A stretch of DNA of 64,000 nucleotides from Paenibacillus sp. USDA918EY (GTDB lineage Bacteria; Bacillota; Bacilli; Paenibacillales; Paenibacillaceae), in NCBI RefSeq assembly GCF_009870825.1, contig NZ_WTWY01000001.1, forward strand, positions 372,001 through 436,000, given 5' to 3'. Below, piece by piece: positions 25,992 to 35,397 of the stretch. A program made the position numbers and the translations under genes. The notes under the pieces are model-generated. The model had not been told where the DNA came from and made no database searches. It saw nothing but the letters and a program-made list of their open reading frames with translations. Each line of letters begins with the position of its first letter. Position 1 is the stretch's first letter.

Positions 25992-27626
25992 ATGAAAACC
26001 AAAAAAGCGAGGCATTTTCTTTTGAAGACACGAAAGATCATTATAGCTGGATGGATGGCGGGAGCCTTGGCGCTGGGCGGTTGCGCAAACGCGTGGGCGG
26101 CGGCCTCCTCCGCTTCTTTGCCGTTTGACGACATTGCCGGAAGTTTTGCCAAAAACGAGATTGTGGAGCTGGTGGAGGAAGGGGTCGTCAACGGCACGGG
26201 CAACCGGAAATTCGAACCGAAAAAAAACGTGACGCGCGCCGAATTCGTCGCCATGGCCGACCGGCTGCTGAAGCTGGCGCCGGTGGATGCCGACATGCCG
26301 TCGTTTGCCGACGTTCCGGCCAAAAGCTGGTATTACGGCTGGATCGAGGCGGCCGTTCAGCTCGGGATCGCGGAAGGGAAAAGCAAAAGCTCGTTCGAGC
26401 CGTCGGCCCGAATTACGAGGCAGGAAGCCGCCGTTCTGATCGTCCGGGCGCTGAAGGTCGACCCCGGCAGCGATACCGGCAGCGGTTTGGATTATAAAGA
26501 CAAAAGTCAGATCGCCCCTTGGGCGGCCCCTTACGTGCAGGCGGCGCATACGCTTGGCCTGATGGGCGGAGCCGACGGGAAGTTCCGTCCGGTCGACGCG
26601 ATGACCCGCGAGGAAACGGCCGCCGTATTGGACCGGATTTTGCACGACAACGTTTGGTCCAAAGCGATCCGTCAAACGCCGAATATGGGCCTCCAGCTTG
26701 GCTGGCAAAACGGCCTAACGACGGCCCAGTTTAAAGAGCAGGTCAAAAACAGCGCCGTGAATACGTTGGTTCCGCGATGGTTTTTTCTTGAGTACGGATC
26801 GACGCCGGTTTCCAACCATGCGGACCCAAGTCTTTCCAGTTGGGCCAAGCAAAACAACAAGAAGGTGTGGGCCATGCTCGGAAACCATTCGGATTCGGCT
26901 TTGACGCATCAAATCCTGTCGGATGGACACGCGCGCGCCGCCGTCATTCAGAAGCTCGCGGGTTATGCAAAGACGTACGGATTATCCGGAATCAACGTGG
27001 ATTTCGAAAACGTAAACCCCGAGGATCGGCTTTCGCTTACGGCGTTCATTTCCGAGTTCGGAACGAGCCTGCGGGCGGCCGGGGCCGTGCTGTCCATCGA
27101 CGTTTCCCCGGACCTGGGCACCGATTGGACCGAGGCCTTCGATTACGAAGCGCTCGGAAGATATGCGGATTACGTCGTGCTCATGGGTTATGACGAACAC
27201 TGGGACGGCGATCCCGTGGCGGGTTCGGTATCCTCGCTCCCGTGGGTTCAATCGGCCTTGAACCGGATGCTTTCCGTCGTTCCGGCGAAGAAAACCATAC
27301 TGGCGCTTCCGTTCTATACTAGGGATTGGACGCTCCAGTCCGGTGGGGCATCGTCCGAAGAGCTGACGTTGATCCAGCAGGGTTACCGTATCCGCTCGGT
27401 CGCCTACAACCGTTCATGGGATTCGGATCTTGGGCAGTATGTGGTCAGCTACATGCGCCAAGGGAGCCAGCACAAGATTTGGGTGGAAGACGGCCGTTCG
27501 CTCGGGCTTAAAACGATGATGGCCGCCAAACGGGGAGTCGCAGGTTATGCCTATTGGTATGTGGGCGCGGAAACAGACGAAATCTGGACCAGTCTGAGCA
27601 ATGCAATCCGTTATGCTTCGTATTAA
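25992..27626 (+). CDS. S-layer-anchored GH18-type glycosidase (SLH x3 + GH18)
   Basis: 544 aa. An export signal (about 1-37) contains LGGC, a possible lipobox, and AWA, a possible signal-peptidase I site. Three SLH domains follow (about 38-85, 95-150, 155-215; e.g. FEPKKNVTRAEFVAMADRLL, SFADVPAKSWYYGWIEAA, FRPVDAMTREETAAVLDRIL), which tie proteins to pyruvylated cell-wall polymers. The catalytic part (about 225-540) resembles YaaH/YdhD-type GH18: SGINVDFENV ends in the family D-x-E with the acid Glu, then LSIDVSPDLGTDW and VVLMGYDEHWDGDP. Substrate chitin-like or peptidoglycan (inference). The ribosome site ahead of ATG 25992 is weak. Confidence 0.88.
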   Translation: MKTKKARHFLLKTRKIIIAGWMAGALALGGCANAWAAASSASLPFDDIAGSFAKNEIVELVEEGVVNGTGNRKFEPKKNVTRAEFVAMADRLLKLAPVDADMPSFADVPAKSWYYGWIEAAVQLGIAEGKSKSSFEPSARITRQEAAVLIVRALKVDPGSDTGSGLDYKDKSQIAPWAAPYVQAAHTLGLMGGADGKFRPVDAMTREETAAVLDRILHDNVWSKAIRQTPNMGLQLGWQNGLTTAQFKEQVKNSAVNTLVPRWFFLEYGSTPVSNHADPSLSSWAKQNNKKVWAMLGNHSDSALTHQILSDGHARAAVIQKLAGYAKTYGLSGINVDFENVNPEDRLSLTAFISEFGTSLRAAGAVLSIDVSPDLGTDWTEAFDYEALGRYADYVVLMGYDEHWDGDPVAGSVSSLPWVQSALNRMLSVVPAKKTILALPFYTRDWTLQSGGASSEELTLIQQGYRIRSVAYNRSWDSDLGQYVVSYMRQGSQHKIWVEDGRSLGLKTMMAAKRGVAGYAYWYVGAETDEIWTSLSNAIRYASY

Positions 27627-27651
27627 AAAATAATTGCTGTCTTTCTTTTTA

Positions 27652-27680
27652 GGTCTTGTCCTTTCGGGCAGGGCCTTTTT
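27652..27680 (+). terminator. Terminator of the SLH-GH18 gene
   Basis: GGTCTTGTCC (27652-27661) pairs, partly by G-U, with GGGCAGGGCC (27666-27675), followed by TTTTT. Confidence 0.7.
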
Positions 27681-27915
27681 GCTGTATATCCCTGTATGAA
27701 TTTCGGGTGCCTCCCTAAAATTGGCTACGAATTGGAATATATGGTTTCAGAGTTTTCAGCGCGCGTGCCTTCTGCGTTCCGAAAACGGATGGACATTCCA
27801 AACAAAGAAAAAAACCTGCTATTGCCGTTAAATTGCACGGAAGTAAACAAATGTATATGAATTGTCAACATTTATCTCTTTGATGCGGGACTGAATTTCC
27901 CTACAGTAGAGACAA

Positions 27916-27929
27916 TGAAAGTGCTTTCA
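27916..27929. promoter_or_regulatory. cre (CcpA) site ahead of the DUF4855 gene
   Basis: TGAAAGTGCTTTCA, one base from the optimal catabolite response element TGAAAGCGCTTTCA, in the 424-bp gap before the DUF4855 gene. Predicts carbon catabolite repression. The rest of the gap shows no gene or clear promoter. Confidence 0.7.
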
Positions 27930-28053
27930 AAGGCAGCTTTCCGCCTGAGTTTGCGAAAGGGGGGATCCGGCGAGCGTCACCCGAAACAGGAAAAAAAGAC
28001 TATCAGATGCAAGTATTTCTGTACTCGAAAAATCGAAAAAGGAGCTGGCCTTG

Positions 28054-30993
28054 ATGAATTTGAATTGTAAAAAATGGGGTTCCGTCCTGATCGCCGCAGC
28101 TTTGTTGACGGCCCCGGTGTCCGCGGCACAGGCTGATCCGGGCGTTCCGGACAAAAACGCCGTGGAGGCGGGAGATGCCGGGCAGCAGGCAGGGAATGAT
28201 CCGGGAAGCCTGCAAGCCGAACCGGGTGAGCCGGCCGATGCCGGACAGCCGCCTGTGGATCAGGCCGATCAAGCACCCGACGCCAACCCGTCGACGGCGG
28301 CAACGGACGCGGAGCAGACGAATCTACGCAATCTCGCGGCAGGGCTTTCGTATGAATGGTCCGAAGCGCCGGATGCGTCGCACCCCGATGACGGACACAA
28401 ACTTACGGACGGCAAATACGGCAAGTTGGATATGAACGACCCGGCATGGGTGGGACATGTGCGCGGAAAAGCGCGCGAAGTTGTGTTTGATTTGGGTGAC
28501 GAAAAGTCGATCGCCAAAATTTCGGCCCACTTTTTTCAGGACTATCCTACAAACTCGATCCTCGTGCCGCTAGAGGTATCGATGTATGTCTCCGACGATA
28601 AGGAGAATTGGGGATTGCTTTCCCATAACGCCACGCAGCTCCTCTGGGGGGGAGGACCTCCTAGACAGGAGACCTTCACATGGGACGGCAGCCGGGACGG
28701 AATCAAAGGCGGAAATACGGATGGCAAGCTGGCTTATGCCCGTTACGTCAAAGTCATCTTTACGATGCATCAAGAGCTGTGGGAGTACATTGACGAAATC
28801 GAAATTATGGGGACGGACGGCAAGGTCGACGGTGCAGTAACCGTTCCAGCCGAGCAGCCTCATTTTTTGGAGCCAGGGGAAGCGACAGCCGGTATCCGGA
28901 ACCTGAATCTGCTGTATAACGGACAGTATGCAAATGGTTTGGGTGATTGGAGTAAGGAGCGGATTATTCCTAACATCAGTTATGTCAATAAGGATGGCGA
29001 GCCTACCGATTGGCTTTTTGACGGCGTTCTATATCTCGGGCTTGCTTCACCTGCCGGCCGTGATTTCGGCCTTGGGCAGACGAATCTTGGGGAATGGAAA
29101 TGGTATTTGGATAAAACATTCGCGCCCTCTGGGGATATGCAGAATTTGAATGAGGCTACCAAGGAAGTCGGAGCCAAGCTGAACCAGCCCGATCATAAAG
29201 AGAAGGTTGTGTTAATGATTCCGAATCCAGGGGGATCTTTAACCGATTTTGGCGACGTTGACGGTACCGGTTCCTTGAACTTTAACGAATCCGTCGTCGG
29301 CAAAGCTAAAGCGCTTGAAAACAGGGGAAAAGCGATACAGTGGTGGCTGGATCAGGTCCAGCAAAGATGGCAGGCGGCGAACTACTCTAATCTTGAACTT
29401 GTCGGGATGTACTGGCTGCCGGAGCAAATCGATGTAGGTGAATCGGGACCAGACGATGCTCGCATGATGACGGAAAAAGTGCATGCCATGAACTTGAAGG
29501 TGTTCTGGATTCCTCATTCTTTAGCTTACAAAATGTATATGTGGAAAGACGTCGGCATGGATGCCGCTGCTTACCAGCCAAACTACTTCTTTGGTGGAAT
29601 GGATGTTGACCGTCTGGAAGATGCCGCGAATAATGCCAAACGGTACGGGATGGGTAACGAAGTCGAATTTGATGATCGGATGCTGACGGACAACGTATTC
29701 CGCGAGCGTTTTATCGACTACTTGAACAGCGGCGCCACAACCGGTTTGATGCAAAATGGCTTCAGGGCTTATTACCAAGGAAATAATGCCGTTTACAACT
29801 TAGGGGTGAGCAAGGATCCAAGTTTGCGTTTAATGTATGACTGGCTGTATCAATATTTGAACGGAACATACGTCGTCCACGATAGCCCGGCGCCGGAAGC
29901 GGACATCGTCATCAACGGACAAACGTTAAATGGCGATATGGAAATACCGGATACGGAAACCCTGCAGATTACGTGGAAAATCAAAGACGACGACGGCAGC
30001 GGATTGGCGAAGGTAACGGCCATGCTCGACGGCAATCCTTACACCCAGGGAACACCGATTAATCTGGCGGGAAAACCGGGTAAACATCAATTGGTCGTCA
30101 CCGTGGCTGCTGCCAAATCCAAGACGACGACTTACATCATCAGAGCGGTGTCGAACGCCGACACGATGAAAGCTAATGTGAACCGATTCGTCGAACAGAA
30201 TCAGTTTACGACAGCCGAAGGCCCTCGGTCGCTTAACAATTATCTGGAACTGATGAAACGTTATGAAGGATCGGATGCAGCGCAGTTTGACAAGTACTTA
30301 AAAGGCTTCAACGTGAAGCTGGATCAATTGTCTGCAGATCATACCATTTCGGATACGGCATACGCAGCGCTGAAAGAAGAGGTTTATAGCCTTATCGGCA
30401 ATCTGGCGGAAAGTAAACCGGCAACGGCTTCATCCGTAGAAGGCTCCCTAGAGAGATTGGCGCCGGAAAAAGCGGTAGACGGATTCTCTTCGACAAGATG
30501 GTCGAGCGGCTATGTTGATGACACCTGGTTCCAGGTCGATCTTGGCGAATCCAAAGAATTCGATACGGTCAGAATCGACTGGGAGAATGCGCGGGCTAAA
30601 ACGTACAAACTCCTTGTTTCCGACGACAATCAGCATTGGACCAACGTGATCAAGGATAATGACGGAATCATTACGGCACAAGCGGGGAAGGAAACCGTTC
30701 ATTTTGATCCGGTTAAAGCCAGATACGTCAAATTCCAAGGCGTTCAAAGAAATACGGAATACGGATATTCCTTCTATGAATTTGGCGTATATCATCTTTC
30801 GGGAGGAAATGCGGTAACTGCGATCGACGGCACAAGAGCTGTGGCAGATGTCGCTGCGGGGAAATTGACGATCGACGGTCTGGTGATGAATGGCGGCCCA
30901 TCCAAAGTGAATTTAAAAATCGTCGATTCCAAAGGGAAGGTCCTTATCAAGGCCAGACGACAAGCACGGAAACAGGACGTTTCCAATTTATAA
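28054..30993 (+). CDS. Secreted DUF4855/discoidin-domain protein, truncated by frameshift
   Basis: About 979 aa as read. A signal peptide (about 1-27, ending VSAAQA) and a low-complexity acidic linker (about 30-95) come first. An F5/8C-like beta-sandwich lies at about 98-255 (DGHKLTDGKYG, ARYVKVIFTMHQELWEYIDEIEIMG). The DUF4855 core is at about 275-590 (NLLYNGQYANGLGDW, WLFDGVLYLG). Then come an Ig-like segment (about 605-700), a helical stretch and a second F5/8C domain (about 775-905, RWSSGYVDDTWFQVDLGES). DUF4855 proteins are secreted and carbohydrate-associated, of unproven activity. ATG 28054 follows AAAGGAG. After KGKVL the frame breaks and 14 abnormal residues follow before a stop. Confidence 0.85.
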   Translation: MNLNCKKWGSVLIAAALLTAPVSAAQADPGVPDKNAVEAGDAGQQAGNDPGSLQAEPGEPADAGQPPVDQADQAPDANPSTAATDAEQTNLRNLAAGLSYEWSEAPDASHPDDGHKLTDGKYGKLDMNDPAWVGHVRGKAREVVFDLGDEKSIAKISAHFFQDYPTNSILVPLEVSMYVSDDKENWGLLSHNATQLLWGGGPPRQETFTWDGSRDGIKGGNTDGKLAYARYVKVIFTMHQELWEYIDEIEIMGTDGKVDGAVTVPAEQPHFLEPGEATAGIRNLNLLYNGQYANGLGDWSKERIIPNISYVNKDGEPTDWLFDGVLYLGLASPAGRDFGLGQTNLGEWKWYLDKTFAPSGDMQNLNEATKEVGAKLNQPDHKEKVVLMIPNPGGSLTDFGDVDGTGSLNFNESVVGKAKALENRGKAIQWWLDQVQQRWQAANYSNLELVGMYWLPEQIDVGESGPDDARMMTEKVHAMNLKVFWIPHSLAYKMYMWKDVGMDAAAYQPNYFFGGMDVDRLEDAANNAKRYGMGNEVEFDDRMLTDNVFRERFIDYLNSGATTGLMQNGFRAYYQGNNAVYNLGVSKDPSLRLMYDWLYQYLNGTYVVHDSPAPEADIVINGQTLNGDMEIPDTETLQITWKIKDDDGSGLAKVTAMLDGNPYTQGTPINLAGKPGKHQLVVTVAAAKSKTTTYIIRAVSNADTMKANVNRFVEQNQFTTAEGPRSLNNYLELMKRYEGSDAAQFDKYLKGFNVKLDQLSADHTISDTAYAALKEEVYSLIGNLAESKPATASSVEGSLERLAPEKAVDGFSSTRWSSGYVDDTWFQVDLGESKEFDTVRIDWENARAKTYKLLVSDDNQHWTNVIKDNDGIITAQAGKETVHFDPVKARYVKFQGVQRNTEYGYSFYEFGVYHLSGGNAVTAIDGTRAVADVAAGKLTIDGLVMNGGPSKVNLKIVDSKGKVLIKARRQARKQDVSNL

Positions 30994-31094
30994 TCAAGCT
31001 CGTTGGTAATTTAAAGGGAACTAACGAAGCTTATCTCTCGATGGATGGAATGTCGACACCCGTGAAGATTGCATTTGAATACAACCCAAGGTGA
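30942..31094 (+). pseudogene. Displaced C-terminus of the DUF4855 protein
   Basis: From 30942 another frame stays open to TGA 31092-31094 and encodes YQGQTTSTETGRFQF, then IIKLVGNLKGTNEAYLSMDG and MSTPVKIAFEYNPR. This is the expected end of an extracellular beta domain and continues VNLKIVDSKGKVL of the main frame. One missing T in GTCCTTATC (30941-30947) restores the join as V-L-Y-Q-G. Confidence 0.8.
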
Positions 31095-31226
31095 CCCGGG
31101 GTTCATTTCCCGGGCGAGCGCAAAATTCGATGGCAAGCGGCCGGATTTCAGCGATTTCGACTTGGGATAAGGGCGCCGCATGACAAACTTTGTCAGGCCG
31201 GCAGCCTTTATGGGCTTCACTCCAAA

Positions 31227-31285
31227 CCAAAAAGCCATGGACGCACGCGTTATTTCCACGCTGTGATTCCATGGCTTTTGGTTTT
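31227..31285 (+). terminator. Terminator after the DUF4855 gene
   Basis: CCAAAAAGCCATGG (31227-31240) pairs with CCATGGCTTTTGG (31269-31281) around a 28-nt loop; GTTTTGTT follows. The remainder of 31095-31483 shows no gene. Confidence 0.65.
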
Positions 31286-31395
31286 GTTCGGGATTGTTTG
31301 CAGGAAACGTCTAAGGATGTCATCGGGTAGTGATTTTTTGGGTCCGTTCGTAAAAAATATTTAGATTTATTAGTTAAAAATATATTGAATATTAA

Positions 31396-31413
31396 ATTCT
31401 AAAAATATAGAAT
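31396..31413. promoter_or_regulatory. Inverted repeat ahead of the ArsR-like regulator
   Basis: ATTCTA-AAAATA-TAGAAT in a very AT-rich stretch 70 bp before the start codon. Possible autoregulatory site. Confidence 0.4.
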
Positions 31414-31483
31414 GAAATAAAACCGAAACGAAAAATAAATAAAACAAACACGAATTGGAACAAAGGCGAAAGAGAGGATACTC

Positions 31484-32530
31484 ATGCATGTTTTTGACGC
31501 GTCGTTTAAACGGAATACCTATCAAGTCGAGCTGAATGCTTCGCTGCTTTTCGAATACGCGCTTAGCATCGCAGCGATGACCTACCCCAAGCTTCACGAA
31601 GCGATGGACAAGCCGGCGTCGTATTGGCGGCAGCTTCGGGAGGAGGCGTCCGCCGATCTGATTCGGGAGCTGGACTTTTGCCAAAAACATCAAACGTGGA
31701 AGATGCTGCTTCAACTGCTGCATGCCGATTCATTTGCATCGCCCGGGGATGTTGCCGATCGGGTGTTTCCCATGCGGGATGAAGATTTCAATTATATGGT
31801 CCTTCCGTATTTGGGACGCGGCGAGGAAGCGCTGCGGATGCAAGCGGCCCAAGGCGACAAGAAAGCGGTCGATGCGTTGATCGAAGCATGCCGGGAGCAT
31901 GCTTTCTTTCCGGACATGATCCGGGCGGTCAGCCGATATGGGGCTAGCCGTTTGAAACATCATCTCGCCGATTTGCTTCGGTTATGGGAGAAAGAAATCG
32001 GGGAAAAGGACGCTGCGGAGAACAAACGGATTTTGGAACGGGATTTGGCCGAAAAAAAGGCTTGGCTGCAAAAGGGCTCGCCGGAAGAGGTGGTGCTGCG
32101 GGCCGCGGGCGTCGAATACAAACCGGAAGCGGGCGTGAGCAAGGTCATGCTCATTCCGCATGTCATTTATCGTCCGTGGACGATCGAGGCCAACATGGAA
32201 GACACGCAAATTTATTATTACCCCGTCAGCGACTCCAACCTGAACGGTGACACGGATCCGTACGAACCGCCCGGCAGGCTGGTTCAACTATACAAGGCTT
32301 TGGGCGACGACAAGCGGCTGCGGGCATTAAAGCTCATTTCCGAACAGAGCCGGTCCCTGAAGGAGCTTACCGAATTGCTCAACATGGGCAAAACCAACGC
32401 GCACCATCATTTGGCGATTTTGCGCAGCGCGGGATTGGTGCGCGTTCAGGGCGGCAGCTACGCATGGAATCCGGGCTCGCTGGACCATCACGCGAAGGAG
32501 CTGCGCGGCTTTTTGGGATTGGAGGAATGA
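31484..32530 (+). CDS. ArsR-type regulator with long N-terminal domain (DUF5937-like)
   Basis: 348 aa. Residues about 1-245 form a mostly helical domain (VELNASLLFEYALSIAAMTYPKLHEAM...) of the kind called DUF5937; this name is from memory. Residues about 262-345 are an ArsR winged helix (LYKALGDDKRLRALKLISEQSRSLKELTELLNMGKTNAHHHLAILRSAGLV). The N-domain probably senses a ligand or mediates dimerisation. The MFS gene 28 bp downstream on the same strand is the likely target. Confidence 0.85.
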   Translation: MHVFDASFKRNTYQVELNASLLFEYALSIAAMTYPKLHEAMDKPASYWRQLREEASADLIRELDFCQKHQTWKMLLQLLHADSFASPGDVADRVFPMRDEDFNYMVLPYLGRGEEALRMQAAQGDKKAVDALIEACREHAFFPDMIRAVSRYGASRLKHHLADLLRLWEKEIGEKDAAENKRILERDLAEKKAWLQKGSPEEVVLRAAGVEYKPEAGVSKVMLIPHVIYRPWTIEANMEDTQIYYYPVSDSNLNGDTDPYEPPGRLVQLYKALGDDKRLRALKLISEQSRSLKELTELLNMGKTNAHHHLAILRSAGLVRVQGGSYAWNPGSLDHHAKELRGFLGLEE

Positions 32531-32558
32531 CATTTGCGTAAAAAGGAGAGCTGAATCG

Positions 32559-33776
32559 GTGGGCGATACGTGGAACCGCAGCCTCGGCTGGTTATGTTTC
32601 GATCAAATGCGCTCGGCTTTTGCGGCTGCAGCGGGCACGTTTGTATTATCCTGGATGTTGTACGATTTGACCGGCTCGAAAGCCGCGATGGGCGGGCTGT
32701 GGCTGCTCAGCTTATCGGGCCAATGGTTCGTGCAGTGGCTCGCCGGTCCTTGGATCGACCGCTGGAAACGTACGGTCGTGATGCGGGCGTCCGAAACGAT
32801 CCGCGGCTCGGCTTATGCATTTGTGTGCGCGATGTGGATAGCGGACCAGCGGGAAGCATATGTATTATTGATCGGGTCGTTCCTCAGCTCCTTGCAGGTT
32901 TACGACGCGGCGGCGGGAGCGATCATGCCGAAGCTCGCCGCTCCGGACAAGCTGGTGCGCGTCAATGCGTCCGTCTCGGGCATGGTGCAGCTGATTCGGG
33001 TTGTCGCGCTGCCGGCAGCCGGGCTTCTTACCCGCGTGTTGGCGCCGGAAATGCTGCTGTCCTTGCTGGCGCTCTTGTTTTTTGCGTCATGGCTTCCCGC
33101 GGGATTCATTGCAGAACTACCCCATACCGATGGGGAAAAACGGACGTGGAAAAACAGCTTTTTGCAGGGGATCGGGGTCTATCGATCGAATAAGGTGCTG
33201 TATGAACTGGCGTTTCTCGTTTCGATCACAAGCTTTGGCGTTTGTGCCACGCAAGCCATGTATTTGCCTTATGTCACGGAGATACTGAGCGGCGGCTCGC
33301 TGGAATACGGGGTGTTTACCGCCGCTTTCCCGCTCGGATACGTTTGCGGCAGCATGCTCGTCGGGCGGCTGCGCGAGCCTGGCGCACAATTGGGCGCCGT
33401 GATGAGCGCGGCGCTTTTCGCCGGCGGAGTTACGTACATTCTGCTCGGCGTGACGACAAACCTGACGGCGGCGGTCCTCATCGAAGCGGCGGCAGGAGCG
33501 GCCATGCCGTTTTGGAACGTGTACAGCAGCATGATTTATTACAGGATGGTTCCAGCATCGCTCCTGGGGCAGGTGCTCTCCACCAAGTCGCTCTTGACCA
33601 AGGCCGTAACTCCTTTCGGCGTCATGTACGGAGCTTATTGGGCGTCCGCCTTCGGACTTCCGGAGCTTTTTCTTTCCGTGGGCGTTTTGATTTGCGCCGT
33701 TTCCGGCGCGGCGACGATTTGGCACTTGAGAGCGAGGATCCGAAAAAGAACCGGCATACCGGGCTCCAAAGAATAA
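32559..33776 (+). CDS. MFS transporter (MFS_3/enterobactin-exporter-like)
   Basis: 405 aa with twelve hydrophobic segments. The opening LCFDQMRSAFAAAAGTFVLSWMLYDLTGSKAAMGG and the loop GPWIDRWKRTVVM are typical of MFS_3 (EntS-like) exporters common in Firmicutes. GTG 32559 follows AAGGAGAGCTGAATCG. Cotranscribed with the ArsR/DUF5937-like regulator, suggesting inducible efflux. The substrate is unknown. Confidence 0.87.
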   Translation: MGDTWNRSLGWLCFDQMRSAFAAAAGTFVLSWMLYDLTGSKAAMGGLWLLSLSGQWFVQWLAGPWIDRWKRTVVMRASETIRGSAYAFVCAMWIADQREAYVLLIGSFLSSLQVYDAAAGAIMPKLAAPDKLVRVNASVSGMVQLIRVVALPAAGLLTRVLAPEMLLSLLALLFFASWLPAGFIAELPHTDGEKRTWKNSFLQGIGVYRSNKVLYELAFLVSITSFGVCATQAMYLPYVTEILSGGSLEYGVFTAAFPLGYVCGSMLVGRLREPGAQLGAVMSAALFAGGVTYILLGVTTNLTAAVLIEAAAGAAMPFWNVYSSMIYYRMVPASLLGQVLSTKSLLTKAVTPFGVMYGAYWASAFGLPELFLSVGVLICAVSGAATIWHLRARIRKRTGIPGSKE

Positions 33777-33839
33777 ACTTTGACGTTCATGACATCATAT
33801 TCATAAGAGATTGGCAATTTGCTGAAAAGAGGTCTGAAT

Positions 33840-34718
33840 ATGGATACGAAAAACCAAGAGCACATTCATGACGGCGAAGATTATCGTTACATACCCGCTT
33901 TTTCCGTCGCCAGCGGCCAGGGCGTTCAGATCAAAGACGACGTGTACGCATTTACGACGCAGATCGTCAATCTCGCGGCCGTCGGCGTGCCGGGCCAATC
34001 GTCGTTTGTGCTGATCGATGCGGGCATGCCGGAATCGGCGGACGACATTTTGGAGATGACGCGGCAGCGTTTCGGACGGCATTCCCGTCCGGAAGCGATC
34101 CTTTTGACCCACGCGCATTTTGACCATGTCGGCGGCCTCGTGGATTTGATTCGGGAGTGGCAGGTTCCCGTTTACGCCCATCCGGAGGAGATTCCGTACT
34201 TAACGGGAGAAAAAAGCTACCCGAACCCCGATCCGTCGGTGGAAGGCGGGCTGTTGGCCAAGCTGTCCTTCGTTTTCCCGAATGAACCGCTTAGCCTTGG
34301 CTCCTGGGTCCGGCCTCTGCCGGATGACGGTACGGTTCCCGGGCTGGAGGAATTCCGCTGGCTGCACACGCCGGGGCATTCGCCGGGACATGTTTCGTTT
34401 TTCAGGGAGCGGGACCGGATGCTGATCGCGGGCGACGCATTTGTGACGGTCCGGCAGGATCAGTTGTACAGCGTGCTCACGCAAAAGATGGAGATCAGCG
34501 GACCGCCCCGCTATTTCACGACGGATTGGGCGGCAGCCAAAACGTCGGTTCAAAAGCTGGAAGCGCTGAAGCCGCACGATGCGCTGACAGGGCACGGAAA
34601 GCCGGTTTCCGGCCAAGAACTGGCGGAAGGCCTGCATGAGCTTGTCGTCCGCTTTGACGAAGTCGCCGTTCCCGACTACGGGAAATATGTTGATGGACAA
34701 GACCGTGCGATGCATTAG
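33840..34718 (+). CDS. MBL-fold metallo-hydrolase
   Basis: About 292 aa. The metal-binding motif THAHFDHVGG (HxHxDH) is followed by HTPGHSPGHVSF (third-site His), LIAGDAFVT (bridging Asp) and a C-terminal TGHGKPV His. This is a complete glyoxalase II/lactonase-type site. ATG 33840 follows AAAAGAGGTCTGAAT; the 7-codon upstream extension lacks a ribosome site. It lies 63 bp after the MFS gene. The substrate is unknown. Confidence 0.9.
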   Translation: MDTKNQEHIHDGEDYRYIPAFSVASGQGVQIKDDVYAFTTQIVNLAAVGVPGQSSFVLIDAGMPESADDILEMTRQRFGRHSRPEAILLTHAHFDHVGGLVDLIREWQVPVYAHPEEIPYLTGEKSYPNPDPSVEGGLLAKLSFVFPNEPLSLGSWVRPLPDDGTVPGLEEFRWLHTPGHSPGHVSFFRERDRMLIAGDAFVTVRQDQLYSVLTQKMEISGPPRYFTTDWAAAKTSVQKLEALKPHDALTGHGKPVSGQELAEGLHELVVRFDEVAVPDYGKYVDGQDRAMH

Positions 34719-34730
34719 ACGAATCATCAT

Positions 34731-34786
34731 AAGAAGCCCAAGGGAGGCTGCGCCAGCATACAATCCCGACAGGCTTCTTTTTTTGT
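34731..34786 (+). terminator. Terminator of the MBL-hydrolase gene
   Basis: AAGAAGCC (34731-34738) pairs with GGCTTCTT (34772-34779) with an inner hairpin (GCTG-CGC-CAGC), followed by at least seven T. Confidence 0.75.
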
Positions 34787-34827
34787 GCAGACCATTTATC
34801 ATTTGAGAAAAAGGAAGGAGGACGCCC

Positions 34828-35304
34828 ATGTCCGCCAAAACATGGATGACCTGTGCTTTGCTGCTTGCCGTCAACGTCCTGCTGGTTTTTCTGGTCGAAT
34901 TTTTTACGGCGGTCGGCAGCGGTTCCGCTTCTTCGGGGAACGCCAATCCGGGCGGGGTGCTGCTTGTTCCGGGTTTCGTTTCCTTATTGCTGCTGATGCT
35001 GATGACGTTCGTGGTCGCGGTGCGTTATTTCGATATGCTGCAGGACTACATCGCCAAACCGTCTTATCACCTTCTGGTCCCCGGTTTGTCGGTTGCGGCA
35101 TTGCTGCTGGCCCTTTTTCTCCAGCTGCGCAAAGTCAAGCACGCGCTGATTTCCCTTCGCGGCGACGACGAGCCTGCCATCCGGTCGCTCGGGCTTGTCA
35201 ACATGTACACAAACTCGCTTTATTTTAACGCGTACATCGTGTTGTTTTGGCTTTCTTTTGCCGTCTTGGGGGGATGGTGGGTCGTCCAAAAAAGACCAAA
35301 TTGA
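34828..35304 (+). CDS. Unknown four-TM membrane protein
   Basis: 158 aa that I do not recognise. Four hydrophobic segments are clear: about 6-28, 44-66, 82-100 and 130-152 (FNAYIVLFWLSFAVLGGWWVV). A short outside loop SGSASSGNANPGG and a cytosolic LRKVKHALISLRGDDEPAIRSL linker join them. The ATG follows AAGGAAGGAGGACGCCC, a strong ribosome site, so the gene is likely real. It has terminators or gaps on both sides and no informative partner. Confidence 0.75.
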   Translation: MSAKTWMTCALLLAVNVLLVFLVEFFTAVGSGSASSGNANPGGVLLVPGFVSLLLLMLMTFVVAVRYFDMLQDYIAKPSYHLLVPGLSVAALLLALFLQLRKVKHALISLRGDDEPAIRSLGLVNMYTNSLYFNAYIVLFWLSFAVLGGWWVVQKRPN

Positions 35305-35397
35305 CTCCGGTTTGCAACGAATCCTTAACATCTTGCCGTGGGAATGGAATTTATAATGAAAGAAAAATTCATCCATCGGGACGTTAAGGAGGTACAT

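Noticed and set aside
25977..26708. 243-codon frame on the minus strand
   Set aside because: Antisense to the SLH-GH18 gene, without start signals.
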